Source: an uncultured Oscillospiraceae bacterium (GTDB lineage: Bacteria; Bacillota; Clostridia; Oscillospirales; Ruminococcaceae). Taken from it: a DNA stretch of 37,357 bases. The DNA lies in contig CASEAH010000062.1 in NCBI GenBank assembly GCA_949285935.1, forward strand, positions 1 through 37,357. Reading direction: 5' to 3'. Numbering within the stretch: the first letter of the stretch is position 1; the number at the start of each line of letters is the position of its first letter. Below are positions 18,268 through 26,148 of this stretch, one piece after another. Below the pieces are notes generated by a model. That model made no database searches. It saw only the letters and a program-made list of their open reading frames with translations, and was not told the origin of the DNA. A program made the position numbers and the translations under genes.

Positions 18268-19434
18268 TTGTTTACCATTCAGACCCTGAACAAGATCAGC
18301 CCTGTGGGCATGGATATTTTTGACAAGCAAAAGTTCCTCTGCGGCAATGAGGTGGCCAACCCCGACGGCATCATCGTCCGGTCCGCCTCCCTCCATGAGA
18401 TGGCCTTTCCCCCCAGCCTCAAGGCCATTGCCCGGGCGGGGGCGGGCACCAATAACATCCCCCTGGACAAATGCTCCGACGCGGGGATCGTGGTCTTCAA
18501 CACCCCGGGGGCCAATGCCAACGCCGTTAAGGAACTGACCCTTTTCGGCATCCTCCTGTCCGCCCGGCGGGTCTACCCCGCCATGACCTGGGTCCAGAGC
18601 CTGGCCGGTCAGGGGGAGGAGGTTCCCAAGCTGGTGGAGAAGGAAAAGGGCCGGTTTGTAGGCCCTGAGGTGCTGGGTAAAAAGCTGGGGGTCATCGGCC
18701 TGGGGGCCATCGGCGTCATGGTGGCCAACGCCGCCCGGCAGCTGGGGATGGAGGTCTACGGCTACGACCCCTACCTGTCGGTGGACGCGGCCTGGAACAT
18801 CTCCCGGAGCATCCACCACGCCGCCACCGCCAAGGAGGTGTATGAGAACTGCGATTTCATCACCATCCATGTTCCCCTTACGGGGGACACCCGGCACATG
18901 ATCAACAGCGAGTCCATCGCCATGATGAAGCACGGGGTCCGTATCCTCAACTTTGCCCGGGGAGAGCTGGTGTCCAATGAGGACATCCTGACGGCTCTGG
19001 AGGAGCGGCAGGTGCGGTGCTATGTCACCGACTTCCCCTGCGACGCCCTGCTGGGCAAGCCGGGAGTGCTGGCTATCCCCCATCTGGGCGCATCCACTCC
19101 CGAGTCGGAGGACAACTGTGCCTGCATGGCGGCTCAGGAGCTGGTGGATTACCTGGAAAACGGCAACATCCGCAACTCGGTCAATTTCCCCGACGTTTCC
19201 ATGCCCCGGTCCACCCGCACCCGGGTGGCGGTGCTCCACCGCAACGTCCCCGCCATGATTTCCGGCATCACCAACGCCCTGTCCCAGGCGGGGATCAATA
19301 TCCAGAACATGACCAACAAGTCCCGCAGGGACATGGCCTACACGGTGGCCGATGTGGACGGAACGGTCACCGACGCCGTGGCGGACCGGATCGCTGCCAT
19401 TGAAAATGTGGTGCGGGTCAACCTGTACCGCTGA
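18268..19434 (+). CDS. serA: D-3-phosphoglycerate dehydrogenase
   Basis: SerA catalyses the first committed step of serine synthesis, oxidising 3-phosphoglycerate with NAD+. The start is a TTG at 18268, with a strong AAGGAGGAG 7 nt upstream. At 388 residues it is the short form common in Clostridia. Features in order: substrate domain with VRSASLHEM and ARAGAGTNNIPLDKC, the Rossmann motif GVIGLGAIG near residue 148, NFARGELVSNEDI with the catalytic Arg, IPHLGASTPESEDN with the catalytic His, and a C-terminal ACT domain from about residue 315 (NVPAMISGITNALSQAGINI). The ACT domain suggests control by an amino acid, usually serine. A strong terminator follows. Confidence 0.95.
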   Translation: MFTIQTLNKISPVGMDIFDKQKFLCGNEVANPDGIIVRSASLHEMAFPPSLKAIARAGAGTNNIPLDKCSDAGIVVFNTPGANANAVKELTLFGILLSARRVYPAMTWVQSLAGQGEEVPKLVEKEKGRFVGPEVLGKKLGVIGLGAIGVMVANAARQLGMEVYGYDPYLSVDAAWNISRSIHHAATAKEVYENCDFITIHVPLTGDTRHMINSESIAMMKHGVRILNFARGELVSNEDILTALEERQVRCYVTDFPCDALLGKPGVLAIPHLGASTPESEDNCACMAAQELVDYLENGNIRNSVNFPDVSMPRSTRTRVAVLHRNVPAMISGITNALSQAGINIQNMTNKSRRDMAYTVADVDGTVTDAVADRIAAIENVVRVNLYR

Positions 19435-19460
19435 GAAGCCGGCTTTTTTACAGTCATAAA

Positions 19461-19487
19461 AGCCCCCGGATGCCTTCCGGGGGCTTT
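19461..19487 (+). terminator. Intrinsic terminator after serA
   Basis: AGCCCCCGG (19461-19469) pairs perfectly with CCGGGGGCT (19477-19485), followed by a short TTT. The preceding ATAAA could add pairing. It ends the serC-serA transcript ahead of the hflX promoter. Confidence 0.75.
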
Positions 19488-19522
19488 CCCATGCCCTTTT
19501 CCCCGGATTCCCCGGCGGGTGG

Positions 19523-19551
19523 TTGATAAATTTTCGCCGCTGTGCCATAAT
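19523..19551 (+). promoter_or_regulatory. Sigma-A promoter for hflX-ttcA
   Basis: TTGATA (19523-19528) and CATAAT (19546-19551) have a 17-bp spacer. A transcript from here begins near 19558. This excludes the in-frame start at 19519 and supports the hflX ATG at 19633. Confidence 0.7.
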
Positions 19552-19632
19552 AGTCCGGTAACACGGGCAGCTTCCCCGGAACAGGGGGCGCTGCGGCAGC
19601 GGAAAGCGGATGGAAAAAGAAACAGGAGTGGG

Positions 19633-20958
19633 ATGTCGGTGGAAGAAATGATGACCCCCCGTCCCCGGGAACGGGGAATTCTGGCGGCGGTGGATACCGG
19701 GGAATATGATGTGGAAGTCTCCCTGGAAGAGCTGCGGGAACTGGCCTCGGCGGCGGAGATCGACGTATTGGGGATGGTGACCCAGAAGAAAGGAGAGCTG
19801 GATCCGGCCACGGCCCTGGGCAGCGGCCGGGTGGAGGAACTGACCCGGTTTGCGGAGAACTGCGGCGCGGATCTGGTGATCTTTGACCATGAGCTTTCTC
19901 CGGCCCAGATCCGCAACCTGGAGGATGCCTGCGGCCGCCCCGTGATAGACCGCACCATGCTGATCCTGGAGATTTTTGGCCGGAGGGCGGTATCCAGCGA
20001 GGGCAAGCTGCAGGTGGAGCTTGCCCGGCTGCGGTACCAACTGCCCCGGCTCATGGGCCAGGGTGCCCGGCTCTCCCGGCAGGGAGGCGGCGGAGGCGGC
20101 GGAGGCGGCGCCCGGCGGGGCGGCGGCGAAAGCAAGCTGGAAACCGACCGCCGTCATATCCGGCGGAGGATCACCGCCCTGGAGCGGGATCTGGAGCAGC
20201 TGACCGCCCGGCGGGAGCAGCGGCGCAAGCGCCGGAAAAAGGATGGGGTCACCACAGTGGCCATTGTGGGATACACCAATGTGGGCAAATCCACCCTCCT
20301 CAATGCTCTGACCCGGGCGGGAGTGCTGGCGGAGGACAAGCTGTTTGCCACCCTGGATCCCACAGCCCGGGCCCTCACCCTCCCGGACGGCCGCCGGATC
20401 ATGCTCATCGACACGGTGGGCCTGGTGCGGAGACTGCCCCATCATCTGGTGGAGGCCTTCAAATCCACCCTGGAGGAAGCCGCCACCGCCGACCTGATCC
20501 TCAACGTCTGCGACGCCGCCAGTCCCGGTATGGAGGAGCAGCTGGCGGTGACCCGGGATCTTCTCCGGGAGCTGGGGGCGGAAGGGACCCCCATCCTGAC
20601 CGTCCTGAACAAATGTGACCTGGCCCCGGCAGACGCCGACCTTCCGGGAGAACGCACGGTGCGGATCTCCGCCCGGACAGGGGCGGGACTGGACGTCCTG
20701 CTGGCGGCCATCCAGAGGGCGCTGCCCGCCACCCATCTGCGGCTGCGGCTGCTGCTGCCCTATGCCCAGGGGGAGCTGGAGGCACGCATCGCCTCGGGAG
20801 GCCGGGTATTTGCCCGGGAATATGGCCCCGGGGGCGTGGAGCTGGATGCCAGCGTTCCCCGCAGCCTGCTTCCTCTGGTGCGGGAATATGTTCTCGCCCG
20901 GGACGGGGAGGAGAAGGAGAAAGCCGGCGCTCCGGCAGGAGAGGAGACGGAACAATGA
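19633..20958 (+). CDS. hflX: Ribosome-associated GTPase HflX
   Basis: HflX is a GTPase that splits stalled or hibernating ribosomes under stress. From the ATG at 19633, with AGGAG just upstream, it has 441 residues. The N-terminal HflX domain contains LGMVTQKKGELDPATALGSG and LSPAQIRNLEDACG. The linker before the G domain is unusual: the common GIGTRGPGE motif is replaced by nine consecutive glycines, encoded by a three-fold GGAGGCGGC repeat at about 20086-20112. The G domain has GYTNVGKSTLLNAL (G1), DTVGLVRRLPHHLVEAF (G3) and NKCD (G4). The C-terminus ends in a short Glu/Lys-rich tail. The last four bases overlap the next gene (ATGA), indicating coupling. Confidence 0.94.
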   Translation: MSVEEMMTPRPRERGILAAVDTGEYDVEVSLEELRELASAAEIDVLGMVTQKKGELDPATALGSGRVEELTRFAENCGADLVIFDHELSPAQIRNLEDACGRPVIDRTMLILEIFGRRAVSSEGKLQVELARLRYQLPRLMGQGARLSRQGGGGGGGGGARRGGGESKLETDRRHIRRRITALERDLEQLTARREQRRKRRKKDGVTTVAIVGYTNVGKSTLLNALTRAGVLAEDKLFATLDPTARALTLPDGRRIMLIDTVGLVRRLPHHLVEAFKSTLEEAATADLILNVCDAASPGMEEQLAVTRDLLRELGAEGTPILTVLNKCDLAPADADLPGERTVRISARTGAGLDVLLAAIQRALPATHLRLRLLLPYAQGELEARIASGGRVFAREYGPGGVELDASVPRSLLPLVREYVLARDGEEKEKAGAPAGEETEQ

Positions 20959-21671
20959 GCATCCAGAAGATGCTGGGATATATGCGCAAGGCCATTACCG
21001 ACTATGAAATGCTTCGGGACGGGGATAAGGTGCTGGTAGGTGTTTCGGGGGGCAAGGATTCCATGGTCCTGCTCACCGGGCTGGCGCGGCTCCGGGAATT
21101 CATAGGGGTGGATTATCAGGTTCTGGCCGCCACCCTGGACCCCGGCTTTGAAGGGGTGGAGCAGGATTACACCCCCATTGAGGAGTATTGCCGCCAGCTG
21201 GGAGTGGAGTACCAGGTGCGCCGGACCGAGATCGGCCATATCGTCTTTGATCTGCGTCAGGAGGAGAATCCCTGCAGCCTCTGTGCCCGGATGCGGCGGG
21301 GGGCCCTCCACGATCTGGCCAAGGCCAACGGCTGCAACAAGGTGGCTTTGGGCCACCATGCCGACGACGCGGTGGAAACCTTTATCATGAATCTTTTCAA
21401 CGAAGGGCGGGTGGGGTGCTTTTCCCCGGTGACCTACCTGAGCCGAAAAGATCTGACGGTGATCCGGCCCATGGTATACGCCCCGGAGCGGGACGTATCC
21501 CGGGCCGCCCGGAGCGGGGAACTGCCCATTGTCAAAAGCCGCTGTCCGGTGGACCGCGCCACCAACCGGCAAAAGACCAAGGAATTCCTCCGGGAGCTGG
21601 AACGTCAGGATCACGGGCTGAAAAACCGCATCCTGGGGGCCATCCAGCGGGGGCACGTCAGCGACTGGTAA
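20955..21671 (+). CDS. ttcA: TtcA-family tRNA thiolation enzyme (PP-loop ATPase)
   Basis: The product belongs to the PP-loop ATPases that modify tRNA, nearest to TtcA, which makes 2-thiocytidine at position 32. In 238 residues the ATP-binding SGGKDSM motif lies near residue 31. A CSLCARMRRG Cys pair lies in the middle and a further Cys in SRCPVDRATNRQK; together these could hold an iron-sulfur cluster as in TtcA. ALGHHADDAVETFIMNLF is also typical. The gene overlaps hflX by 4 bp. Its last 132 bp belong to a 178-bp unit repeated downstream, so part of the gene has been copied. The exact tRNA target is inferred from the family only. Confidence 0.87.
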   Translation: MSIQKMLGYMRKAITDYEMLRDGDKVLVGVSGGKDSMVLLTGLARLREFIGVDYQVLAATLDPGFEGVEQDYTPIEEYCRQLGVEYQVRRTEIGHIVFDLRQEENPCSLCARMRRGALHDLAKANGCNKVALGHHADDAVETFIMNLFNEGRVGCFSPVTYLSRKDLTVIRPMVYAPERDVSRAARSGELPIVKSRCPVDRATNRQKTKEFLRELERQDHGLKNRILGAIQRGHVSDW

Positions 21672-21930
21672 GAGAGCGCGTGCTCCGGTTCCGGGGAAGC
21701 GCACCCGGGATCAGCGCCGCTGCCCGGTGGACCGCACCACCAACCGGCAGAAGGGGAGGGGATTCCTCCGGGAGCTGGAACGTCAGGATCACGGGCTGAA
21801 AAACCGCATCCTGGGGGCCATCCAGCGGGGGCACGTCAGCGACTGGTAAGAGAGCGCATGCTCCAGTTCCAGAGAAGCGCACCCGGGATAAACGCCGCTG
21901 TCCGGCGGACCGCGCCGCCAACCGGCAGAA
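21538..21930 (+). repeat. 178-bp tandem repeat formed from the 3' end of ttcA
   Basis: Copy A (21538-21715) contains the last 43 codons and stop of ttcA plus the sequence after it. Copy B (21716-21893) repeats it with an exact 178-bp offset, and copy C (from 21894) is cut at about 21930. The middle of the unit, from ATTCCTCCGGGAG to TAAGAGAGCGC, is identical in A and B, while both ends differ by scattered substitutions. Because copy A is part of a working gene, the direction of duplication is clear. Confidence 0.93.
21718..21849 (+). pseudogene. Duplicated C-terminal fragment of ttcA
   Basis: This stretch reads as 43 codons plus stop matching the end of ttcA: RCPVDRTTNRQKGRGFLREL and onward to GAIQRGHVSDW. 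It has no start codon or ribosome-binding site of its own. It differs from the gene only near its 5' end (TT for AT, KGRGF for KTKEF). It is a by-product of the 178-bp duplication rather than a gene. Confidence 0.85.
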
Positions 21931-21962
21931 CCGGGAAAGCTTGAAAACCGCAGAAACAAGGC

Positions 21963-21989
21963 AGGCCGGGGAGATCCCCGGCCTTTTTA
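21963..21989 (+). terminator. Intrinsic terminator after hflX-ttcA
   Basis: AGGCCGGGGA (21963-21972) and TCCCCGGCCT (21975-21984) form a near-perfect stem, followed by TTTTTATTTAT. It also lies directly beyond the stop codon of the convergent phosphatase gene. Confidence 0.85.
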
Positions 21990-21990
21990 T

Positions 21991-22470
21991 TTATGATTGA
22001 TGCCGGGTAAGGAAAGCCAAAAGAGCCCGGCAGCCCTGGTCCACATCCCGGTAGGTGGCATCAAAGTCCCCGGTATACCAGGGATCCGCAATATCCCGGG
22101 GGCAGGAGGTAAAATCCAGAAGCCGCCGGATTTTTTGTGCGTCCGGGTCGTCGGGAGACGTTTGAGTGATCCGCCGCATATTGAGAATATTGCGGCTGTC
22201 CATTCCCACCAGCCAGTCCCAGCGCTGCAGATCGGACGCTTCCATCCGCACAGCCCGGCGGGGCGGACAGGGGATTCCCTCCTGCCGCAGCTTGGCCTGT
22301 GTTCCCGGATGGACGTCGTTGCCCAGTTCCTCGCTGCTGGTGGCTGCCGAGGCAATGACAAACCGATCCTCCAACCCCGCCCGGCGCACCAGCTCTTTCA
22401 TGACATATTCCGCCATGGGGGAGCGGCAGATGTTGCCGTGGCATACAAACAGTATTTTTGTCATTTCCAT
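21991..22470 (-). CDS. Low-molecular-weight protein-tyrosine (or arginine) phosphatase
   Basis: This 159-residue low-molecular-weight phosphatase acts on phosphotyrosine or, as in the YwlE/McsB system, phosphoarginine. The active-site loop is near the N-terminus: FVCHGNICRSPMAEYV, with nucleophile Cys10 and Arg16 (CX5R). The general acid Asp is in RDIADPWYTGDFDATY near the C-terminus. The ATG at 22470 is supported by GAAAGGAGCC just upstream. The gene stands alone and converges on ttcA. Which phospho-residue it prefers cannot be decided here; YwlE-type enzymes usually have Thr in the loop where this has Ile14, so a tyrosine phosphatase is the simpler reading. Confidence 0.93.
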   Translation of the reverse strand: MEMTKILFVCHGNICRSPMAEYVMKELVRRAGLEDRFVIASAATSSEELGNDVHPGTQAKLRQEGIPCPPRRAVRMEASDLQRWDWLVGMDSRNILNMRRITQTSPDDPDAQKIRRLLDFTSCPRDIADPWYTGDFDATYRDVDQGCRALLAFLTRHQS

Positions 22471-22498
22471 GATGGCTCCTTTCTGTAAACTGTATTCT

Positions 22499-22507
22499 AT
22501 TGTATCA
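22499..22507 (-). promoter_or_regulatory. Possible extended -10 promoter for the phosphatase gene
   Basis: On the minus strand TGATACAAT gives a -10 of TACAAT with the upstream TG of an extended -10 element. No good -35 is seen. It lies about 30 bp ahead of the start codon. Confidence 0.35.
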
Positions 22508-23034
22508 TAATTGGAGCAGGTATGTATTGAGGGATTCTGAAAAGCATGGTCTGCAAAGGGAAAAGGGGTTGATTTTGCCGCAGCGGCTGGCCACCAGCAG
22601 GATTTTCTTCCTTGCCCTGTCCATTTTTAAAGTGTATCAGGGCTGTCGGGGGACTGGCGCCCAGCCGGAAAGCCTGCGGTACGCTTAAAAAGGTTTTTTT
22701 CTCCCGGTATCCCGGTATGCAGAGAACCTGTTTTCCCATGGAGCGGTACTCCCACTGCCTGGAAACAGTGCATAAGATTTTCTGCCGGTCAGGTCCTGGT
22801 GCTTGCGAGACGCTCCGGGTCAGGGCCGGACGGGCAAAAAATATTCTGCCGTCCGCATCCGGCAGGGTTCCCAATGCGGGCGTTTTGGGGGCATGCCGCC
22901 CGGGCAGGCAGCCCAAAGCCCCTTTTCAAGAGAATTTTTTGTGAAATGAGAAGTGAGAAATCGAGAGTATTCGTGAGAAAAACGGAAAAAACAAGAGATG
23001 TGAAAATACAAATTAAAATATCTGAAAAAAGACC
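22508..23034. other. Intergenic region without a recognised gene
   Basis: Between the phosphatase promoter and the rplM promoter there are open frames on both strands, but none resembles a known family and they overlap each other. The most structured part is about 22835-22935: TGCCG / CGGCA encloses GTCCGCATC, then TTGGG-GGCA-TGCC is mirrored by GGCA-GGCAG-CCCAA. The last 100 bp before the promoter are AT-rich. Confidence 0.5.
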
Positions 23035-23063
23035 TTGACAGTGGCCGGGATGCTGGATATAAT
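23035..23063 (+). promoter_or_regulatory. Consensus sigma-A promoter for rplM-rpsI
   Basis: TTGACA (23035-23040) and TATAAT (23058-23063) are both perfect, with a 17-bp spacer, as expected for a highly expressed ribosomal operon. The leader of about 85 nt could hold an L13-type autoregulatory structure, but I could not fold a convincing one. Confidence 0.92.
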
Positions 23064-23155
23064 ATAGGACGTGACTTCCCACAAGTGCGCTTTTCAGGCG
23101 CTTTCAGCAGGGATATTCGTCAAGTGGAGATAAAATCTGATTAGGAGGAAACATC

Positions 23156-23584
23156 ATGTCTACTACCATGGCAAACCCCCAGACTGTCGTGCGCAAATGG
23201 TATATCCTGGACGCTGCTGGCAAGCCTCTGGGCCGTACCGCCGCTGCTGCCGCCGCTCTGCTGCGGGGCAAGCACAAGACCACCTTTACCCCCCATGTGG
23301 ACTGCGGCGATCATGTCATCATTGTCAACGCCGCCCAGGCGGTCCTCACCGGCCGCAAGCTGGAGCAGAAATACTACCGCCATCACACCGGCTGGGTTGG
23401 CGGCCTCAAAGAGGTCCAGTACAAGACCCTGATGGCCCAAAGCCCTGAGAAGGCCATGATGCTGGCTGTTAAAGGAATGCTCCCCGATACCACCATCGGC
23501 CGCAAGGCCCTGACCCGGTGCCGGGTTTTTGCCGGCGCGGAGCACACCCATGCCGCCCAGAAGCCCGAAGCCTGGAACCTGTAA
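23156..23584 (+). CDS. rplM: 50S ribosomal protein L13
   Basis: L13 is an early-assembling protein of the large ribosomal subunit. The 142-residue product has the usual features: RKWYILDAAGKPLGRTAAAA, LLRGKHKTTFTPHVDCGDHV, the segment KYYRHHTGWVGGLK and AVKGMLPDTTIGRKALTRCR. The N-terminus carries a few extra residues (MSTTMANPQT); the start at 23156 is supported by TTAGGAGGAAAC just upstream, which fits better than the internal ATG. Together with rpsI, 18 bp downstream, it forms the conserved L13-S9 operon. It is not normally in the oriC cluster, so its place here reflects clostridial gene order. Confidence 0.97.
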   Translation: MSTTMANPQTVVRKWYILDAAGKPLGRTAAAAAALLRGKHKTTFTPHVDCGDHVIIVNAAQAVLTGRKLEQKYYRHHTGWVGGLKEVQYKTLMAQSPEKAMMLAVKGMLPDTTIGRKALTRCRVFAGAEHTHAAQKPEAWNL

Positions 23585-23602
23585 TCGGAAGGAGGAAGCA
23601 TC

Positions 23603-24001
23603 ATGTACGAAAGCAAGCCTTATTACTACGGCACCGGCCGCCGCAAGAGCTCTGTGGCCCGCGTCCGTCTCTATGCCGGTACCGGCAAGATCACCATCAA
23701 CGGCCGTGATATCGACGATTACTTCGGTCTGGAGACCCTGAAGCTCATCGTCCGTCAGCCTCTGGCCCTCACCAACACCCTGGGCCGGTTCGATATCGTC
23801 TGCACCGCTGCCGGCGGCGGCGTTTCCGGCCAGGCCGGCGCCATCCGCCACGGCATCGCCCGCGCTCTGCTGCAGCACGGCGATGAGATGCGCCCCATCC
23901 TCAAGAAGGCCGGTCTGCTGACCCGCGACCCCAGAATGAAGGAGCGCAAGAAATACGGCCTCAAAGCCGCCCGTCGGGCTCCCCAGTTCTCCAAGAGATA
24001 A
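23603..24001 (+). CDS. rpsI: 30S ribosomal protein S9
   Basis: S9 is a small-subunit protein whose C-terminal tail reaches the P-site tRNA. The 132-residue product begins with [20 protein letters not shown], a hallmark, and ends in the basic tail [20 protein letters not shown] with the invariant final Arg. [19 protein letters not shown] is also typical. GGAAGGAGGAAGC precedes the ATG. It is co-transcribed with rplM and followed at once by a strong terminator. Codon use is highly biased, consistent with high expression. Confidence 0.98.
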   Translation: MYESKPYYYGTGRRKSSVARVRLYAGTGKITINGRDIDDYFGLETLKLIVRQPLALTNTLGRFDIVCTAAGGGVSGQAGAIRHGIARALLQHGDEMRPILKKAGLLTRDPRMKERKKYGLKAARRAPQFSKR

Positions 24002-24020
24002 TTATTTATCCGGGCACCTT

Positions 24021-24056
24021 ATCCCGAAGACCCTATGGGTCTTCGGGATTTTTTTA
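24021..24056 (+). terminator. Strong intrinsic terminator after rpsI
   Basis: ATCCCGAAGACCC (24021-24033) and GGGTCTTCGGGAT (24037-24049) form a perfect 13-bp stem with a TAT loop, followed by a run of Ts. Confidence 0.95.
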
Positions 24057-24069
24057 TAACCGGGGGTTT

Positions 24070-24385
24070 GGCGGCAACAAAAAGTATCAGAAGACAGATT
24101 CTGAAACGCCACGGCGGTTTTCCAAACCAGCATCATGGATGGGGGAAGCGTACCAGGCCCGGATGTTTACCCACTGCCGTCCAGCGATAAAAAGGCCGGA
24201 GTGGAAACAAAAAATGTCAGGAGACAGATTCTGAAACGCCACGGCGGTTTTCCAGACCAGCATCATGGATGGGGGAAGTGTGTACCAGGCCCGGATGCTT
24301 ACCCACTGCCGTCCAGCGGTAAAAAGGCCGGAGCGGCAGCAAAATACTGCCAGGTACATTCTCAAACAGTATGGCAGGTTTCCGG
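24070..24385 (+). repeat. ~130-bp tandem repeat downstream of rpsI
   Basis: AGACAGATTCTGAAACGCCACGG begins at 24092 and again at 24222, giving a period of 130 bp. The copies share CGGTTTTCC, CAGCATCATGGATGGGGGAAG, CCAGGCCCGGATG, TTACCCACTGCCGTCCAGCG and AAAAAGGCCGGAG. A third, strongly diverged copy follows from about 24330 to 24385. Frames across the array show no known domain. Confidence 0.85.
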
Positions 24386-24830
24386 GAAGCCTCAGCATTT
24401 ATGCGGGAAACATGTCCCCGGAGTCGAATGCTTACCCTGGGGTGCGGCGGAAAATGACCGCGGTGGGAGAAATGATACTCTATATATGGCTTCTCTCAGT
24501 CTGCCGGTTTTTCAGGGAATGGTCTGGCATTAAAACCATGGGTAAAGCCCCTGCCCCAAAGCGCTGGAAGGATTGTCCGAAGCGGTCTTTTCTCTTCAGG
24601 TTTCCTGCCTTTGGACGAAGATTTTGGCCAAGCCGCAGGGTGGCAAGAAGGGCCTTTTTTCAGGCTGGAAAAGGCATGTCCCCCAAATTAGCAGGCAAAA
24701 AGGGAGTATTTTTTCACAAAAATCTAAAATCAGGAAAAAAACAGGAAAGGAATTTGTATAGCCCTACAAGAAAGCGGCCACAATAGACGGGAAAAACCCG
24801 GCAAAAATCCCCTGCTTCGCCTCCGTTTTC
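24386..24830. other. Intergenic region without a recognised gene
   Basis: This 445-bp stretch follows the repeat array. A plus-strand frame runs through it from 24265 to 24786, but it begins in the repeat, has no ribosome-binding site and encodes a Lys/Arg-rich sequence unlike any family I know. The second half is A-rich. I see no RNA gene. Confidence 0.4.
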
Positions 24831-24859
24831 TTGACAAATCACGGGAGGGTGGGTATAAT
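24831..24859 (+). promoter_or_regulatory. Consensus sigma-A promoter for the G5/3D-domain gene
   Basis: TTGACA (24831-24836) and TATAAT (24854-24859) have a 17-bp spacer. The ~95-nt leader contains a short GGCC / GGCC hairpin near 24913-24929 but does not match the ydaO (c-di-AMP) riboswitch that precedes some cell-wall enzymes of this type. Confidence 0.9.
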
Positions 24860-24959
24860 AGCCCATGCCTTTTTGGCTGAGGACCCTGAGAAGTCCGGGC
24901 CAGAGGGCGTGAGGCCTTTTGCCAGGCCATTTTAGACAAGGAGAGTATCAGAAAAAACT

Positions 24960-26051
24960 ATGGAAAAAAGTACCATACGACGGTTGGCCGCCGGTCTGCT
25001 TCGGGGCATCGCAAGCCGAACTTTTGCCCTGACCTGCTTTACGGTCCTGCTGTCCGCAGTCATTTTTGCCGTGGCATATCTGAGCAACATCGTCTATATT
25101 GTGGACGGCGACCAGACGGTGGTCACCGTCACCGCCAGCCGCGACCCCCAGGAGATCCTGGAGGCCGAGCAGATCGAAACCACCGAAAACGACGCCGTGT
25201 ATATGGATGTCCCCGACGGCCGGTTCACCCAGCTGACAGTGGTGCGGGGCTATCCTGTTTATGTCACCGTGGACGGCGCCACCACCGAGTACAATTGCCT
25301 GGGCGGTACGGTGGGTCAGCTGCTGGTCCAGCACGACATTGAGATCGGCCCCCACGACAAAGTGACCCACAACAACTGGGATCCCGCAGAGGAAGGGGAT
25401 GAGATCGTCATCACCCGGGTGGCCTTCCGCACCTACCAGGAAACGGAGGTCATCCCCAAAGAGGTCATTTACAAGGGTACCAGCCTCATCCCCCAGGGCA
25501 GCTCCCGGGTGCTGGAGGCCGGCTATGACGGATCCATGATCCACACCTACGACCAGATCCTGGAGGATGGGGAAGTGGTGGAGACCATCCTGATGGATAC
25601 CCAGATCACCAAATCCCCCAAGACCGAAACCATCCTGGTGGGAGACGGCAGCGCCATCTCTCAGCTGGATTACAGCAGTGAGTTCCCCCTGGATGAAAAC
25701 GGCAACCCCATCAACTATGTCACCGTCTACCACAACCAGAAGGCTACCGGCTACTACGCCGGCCCCAGCGCCTACGGCTCGGCAGTCTATTCCGACGCGG
25801 ATCACCCGGATCTGGGCGACTGCGTGGCGGGGACTGTGGCGGTCCGGGCGGATGAGATCCCCTATGGTACCCGGATGTATATCAAGACCCCGGACGGCAA
25901 GTTTGTCTACGGTTACGCCATCGCCAACGATACCGGCACCGGCCTGGTGCAGGGGCAGATCGACGTGGACCTGTATTACGACAGCTACCTGGAAAGCGTG
26001 CTCAACAGCGCCCGGTTTGTGGATATTTATATCCTGGACTATCCCGATTGA
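24960..26051 (+). CDS. G5 and 3D domain-containing cell-wall protein (YabE-like)
   Basis: The 363-residue protein has an N-terminal membrane segment (about residues 23-43, FALTCFTVLLSAVIFAVAYL) and otherwise lies outside the cell. Two DUF348 repeats follow (about 45-80 and 94-135, the second with YPVYVTVDGATTEYNCLGGT), then a G5 domain (about 152-228), which binds glycans or peptidoglycan. The C-terminal 3D domain (about 265-360) has AYGSAVYSD, GTVAVRADEIPYGTRMYI and the Asp-bearing ANDTGTGLVQGQIDVDLYYD. The arrangement is that of B. subtilis YabE and related peptidoglycan-processing proteins; 3D domains resemble the lytic transglycosylase MltA fold. Single-gene unit between strong promoter and terminator. 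Enzymatic activity is inferred. Confidence 0.9.
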   Translation: MEKSTIRRLAAGLLRGIASRTFALTCFTVLLSAVIFAVAYLSNIVYIVDGDQTVVTVTASRDPQEILEAEQIETTENDAVYMDVPDGRFTQLTVVRGYPVYVTVDGATTEYNCLGGTVGQLLVQHDIEIGPHDKVTHNNWDPAEEGDEIVITRVAFRTYQETEVIPKEVIYKGTSLIPQGSSRVLEAGYDGSMIHTYDQILEDGEVVETILMDTQITKSPKTETILVGDGSAISQLDYSSEFPLDENGNPINYVTVYHNQKATGYYAGPSAYGSAVYSDADHPDLGDCVAGTVAVRADEIPYGTRMYIKTPDGKFVYGYAIANDTGTGLVQGQIDVDLYYDSYLESVLNSARFVDIYILDYPD

Positions 26052-26062
26052 TCCGGAAAACC

Positions 26063-26109
26063 AAAACAGCCGGCAACTCTCTGTCATAAGAGATGTTGCC
26101 GGCTGTTTT
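26063..26109. terminator. Bidirectional terminator between the 3D-domain gene and the antiporter gene
   Basis: AAAACAGCCGGCAAC (26063-26077) pairs perfectly with GTTGCCGGCTGTTTT (26095-26109). With T-runs on either strand it can serve both convergent transcripts. Confidence 0.92.
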
Positions 26110-26148
26110 ATTAATGAACAAACAGGCGTCCTGATGAGTTGCCCTGGG

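Noticed and set aside
18157-20955. A 932-codon minus-strand open frame
   Set aside because: It is antisense to serA and hflX, crosses a promoter and two terminators, and has no domain.
22497-22916. A 139-codon minus-strand frame and overlapping plus-strand frames
   Set aside because: They overlap one another, lack ribosome-binding sites and resemble no known family.
24860-24959. ydaO (c-di-AMP) riboswitch before the G5/3D-domain gene
   Set aside because: The leader is only about 95 nt and lacks the conserved riboswitch blocks.
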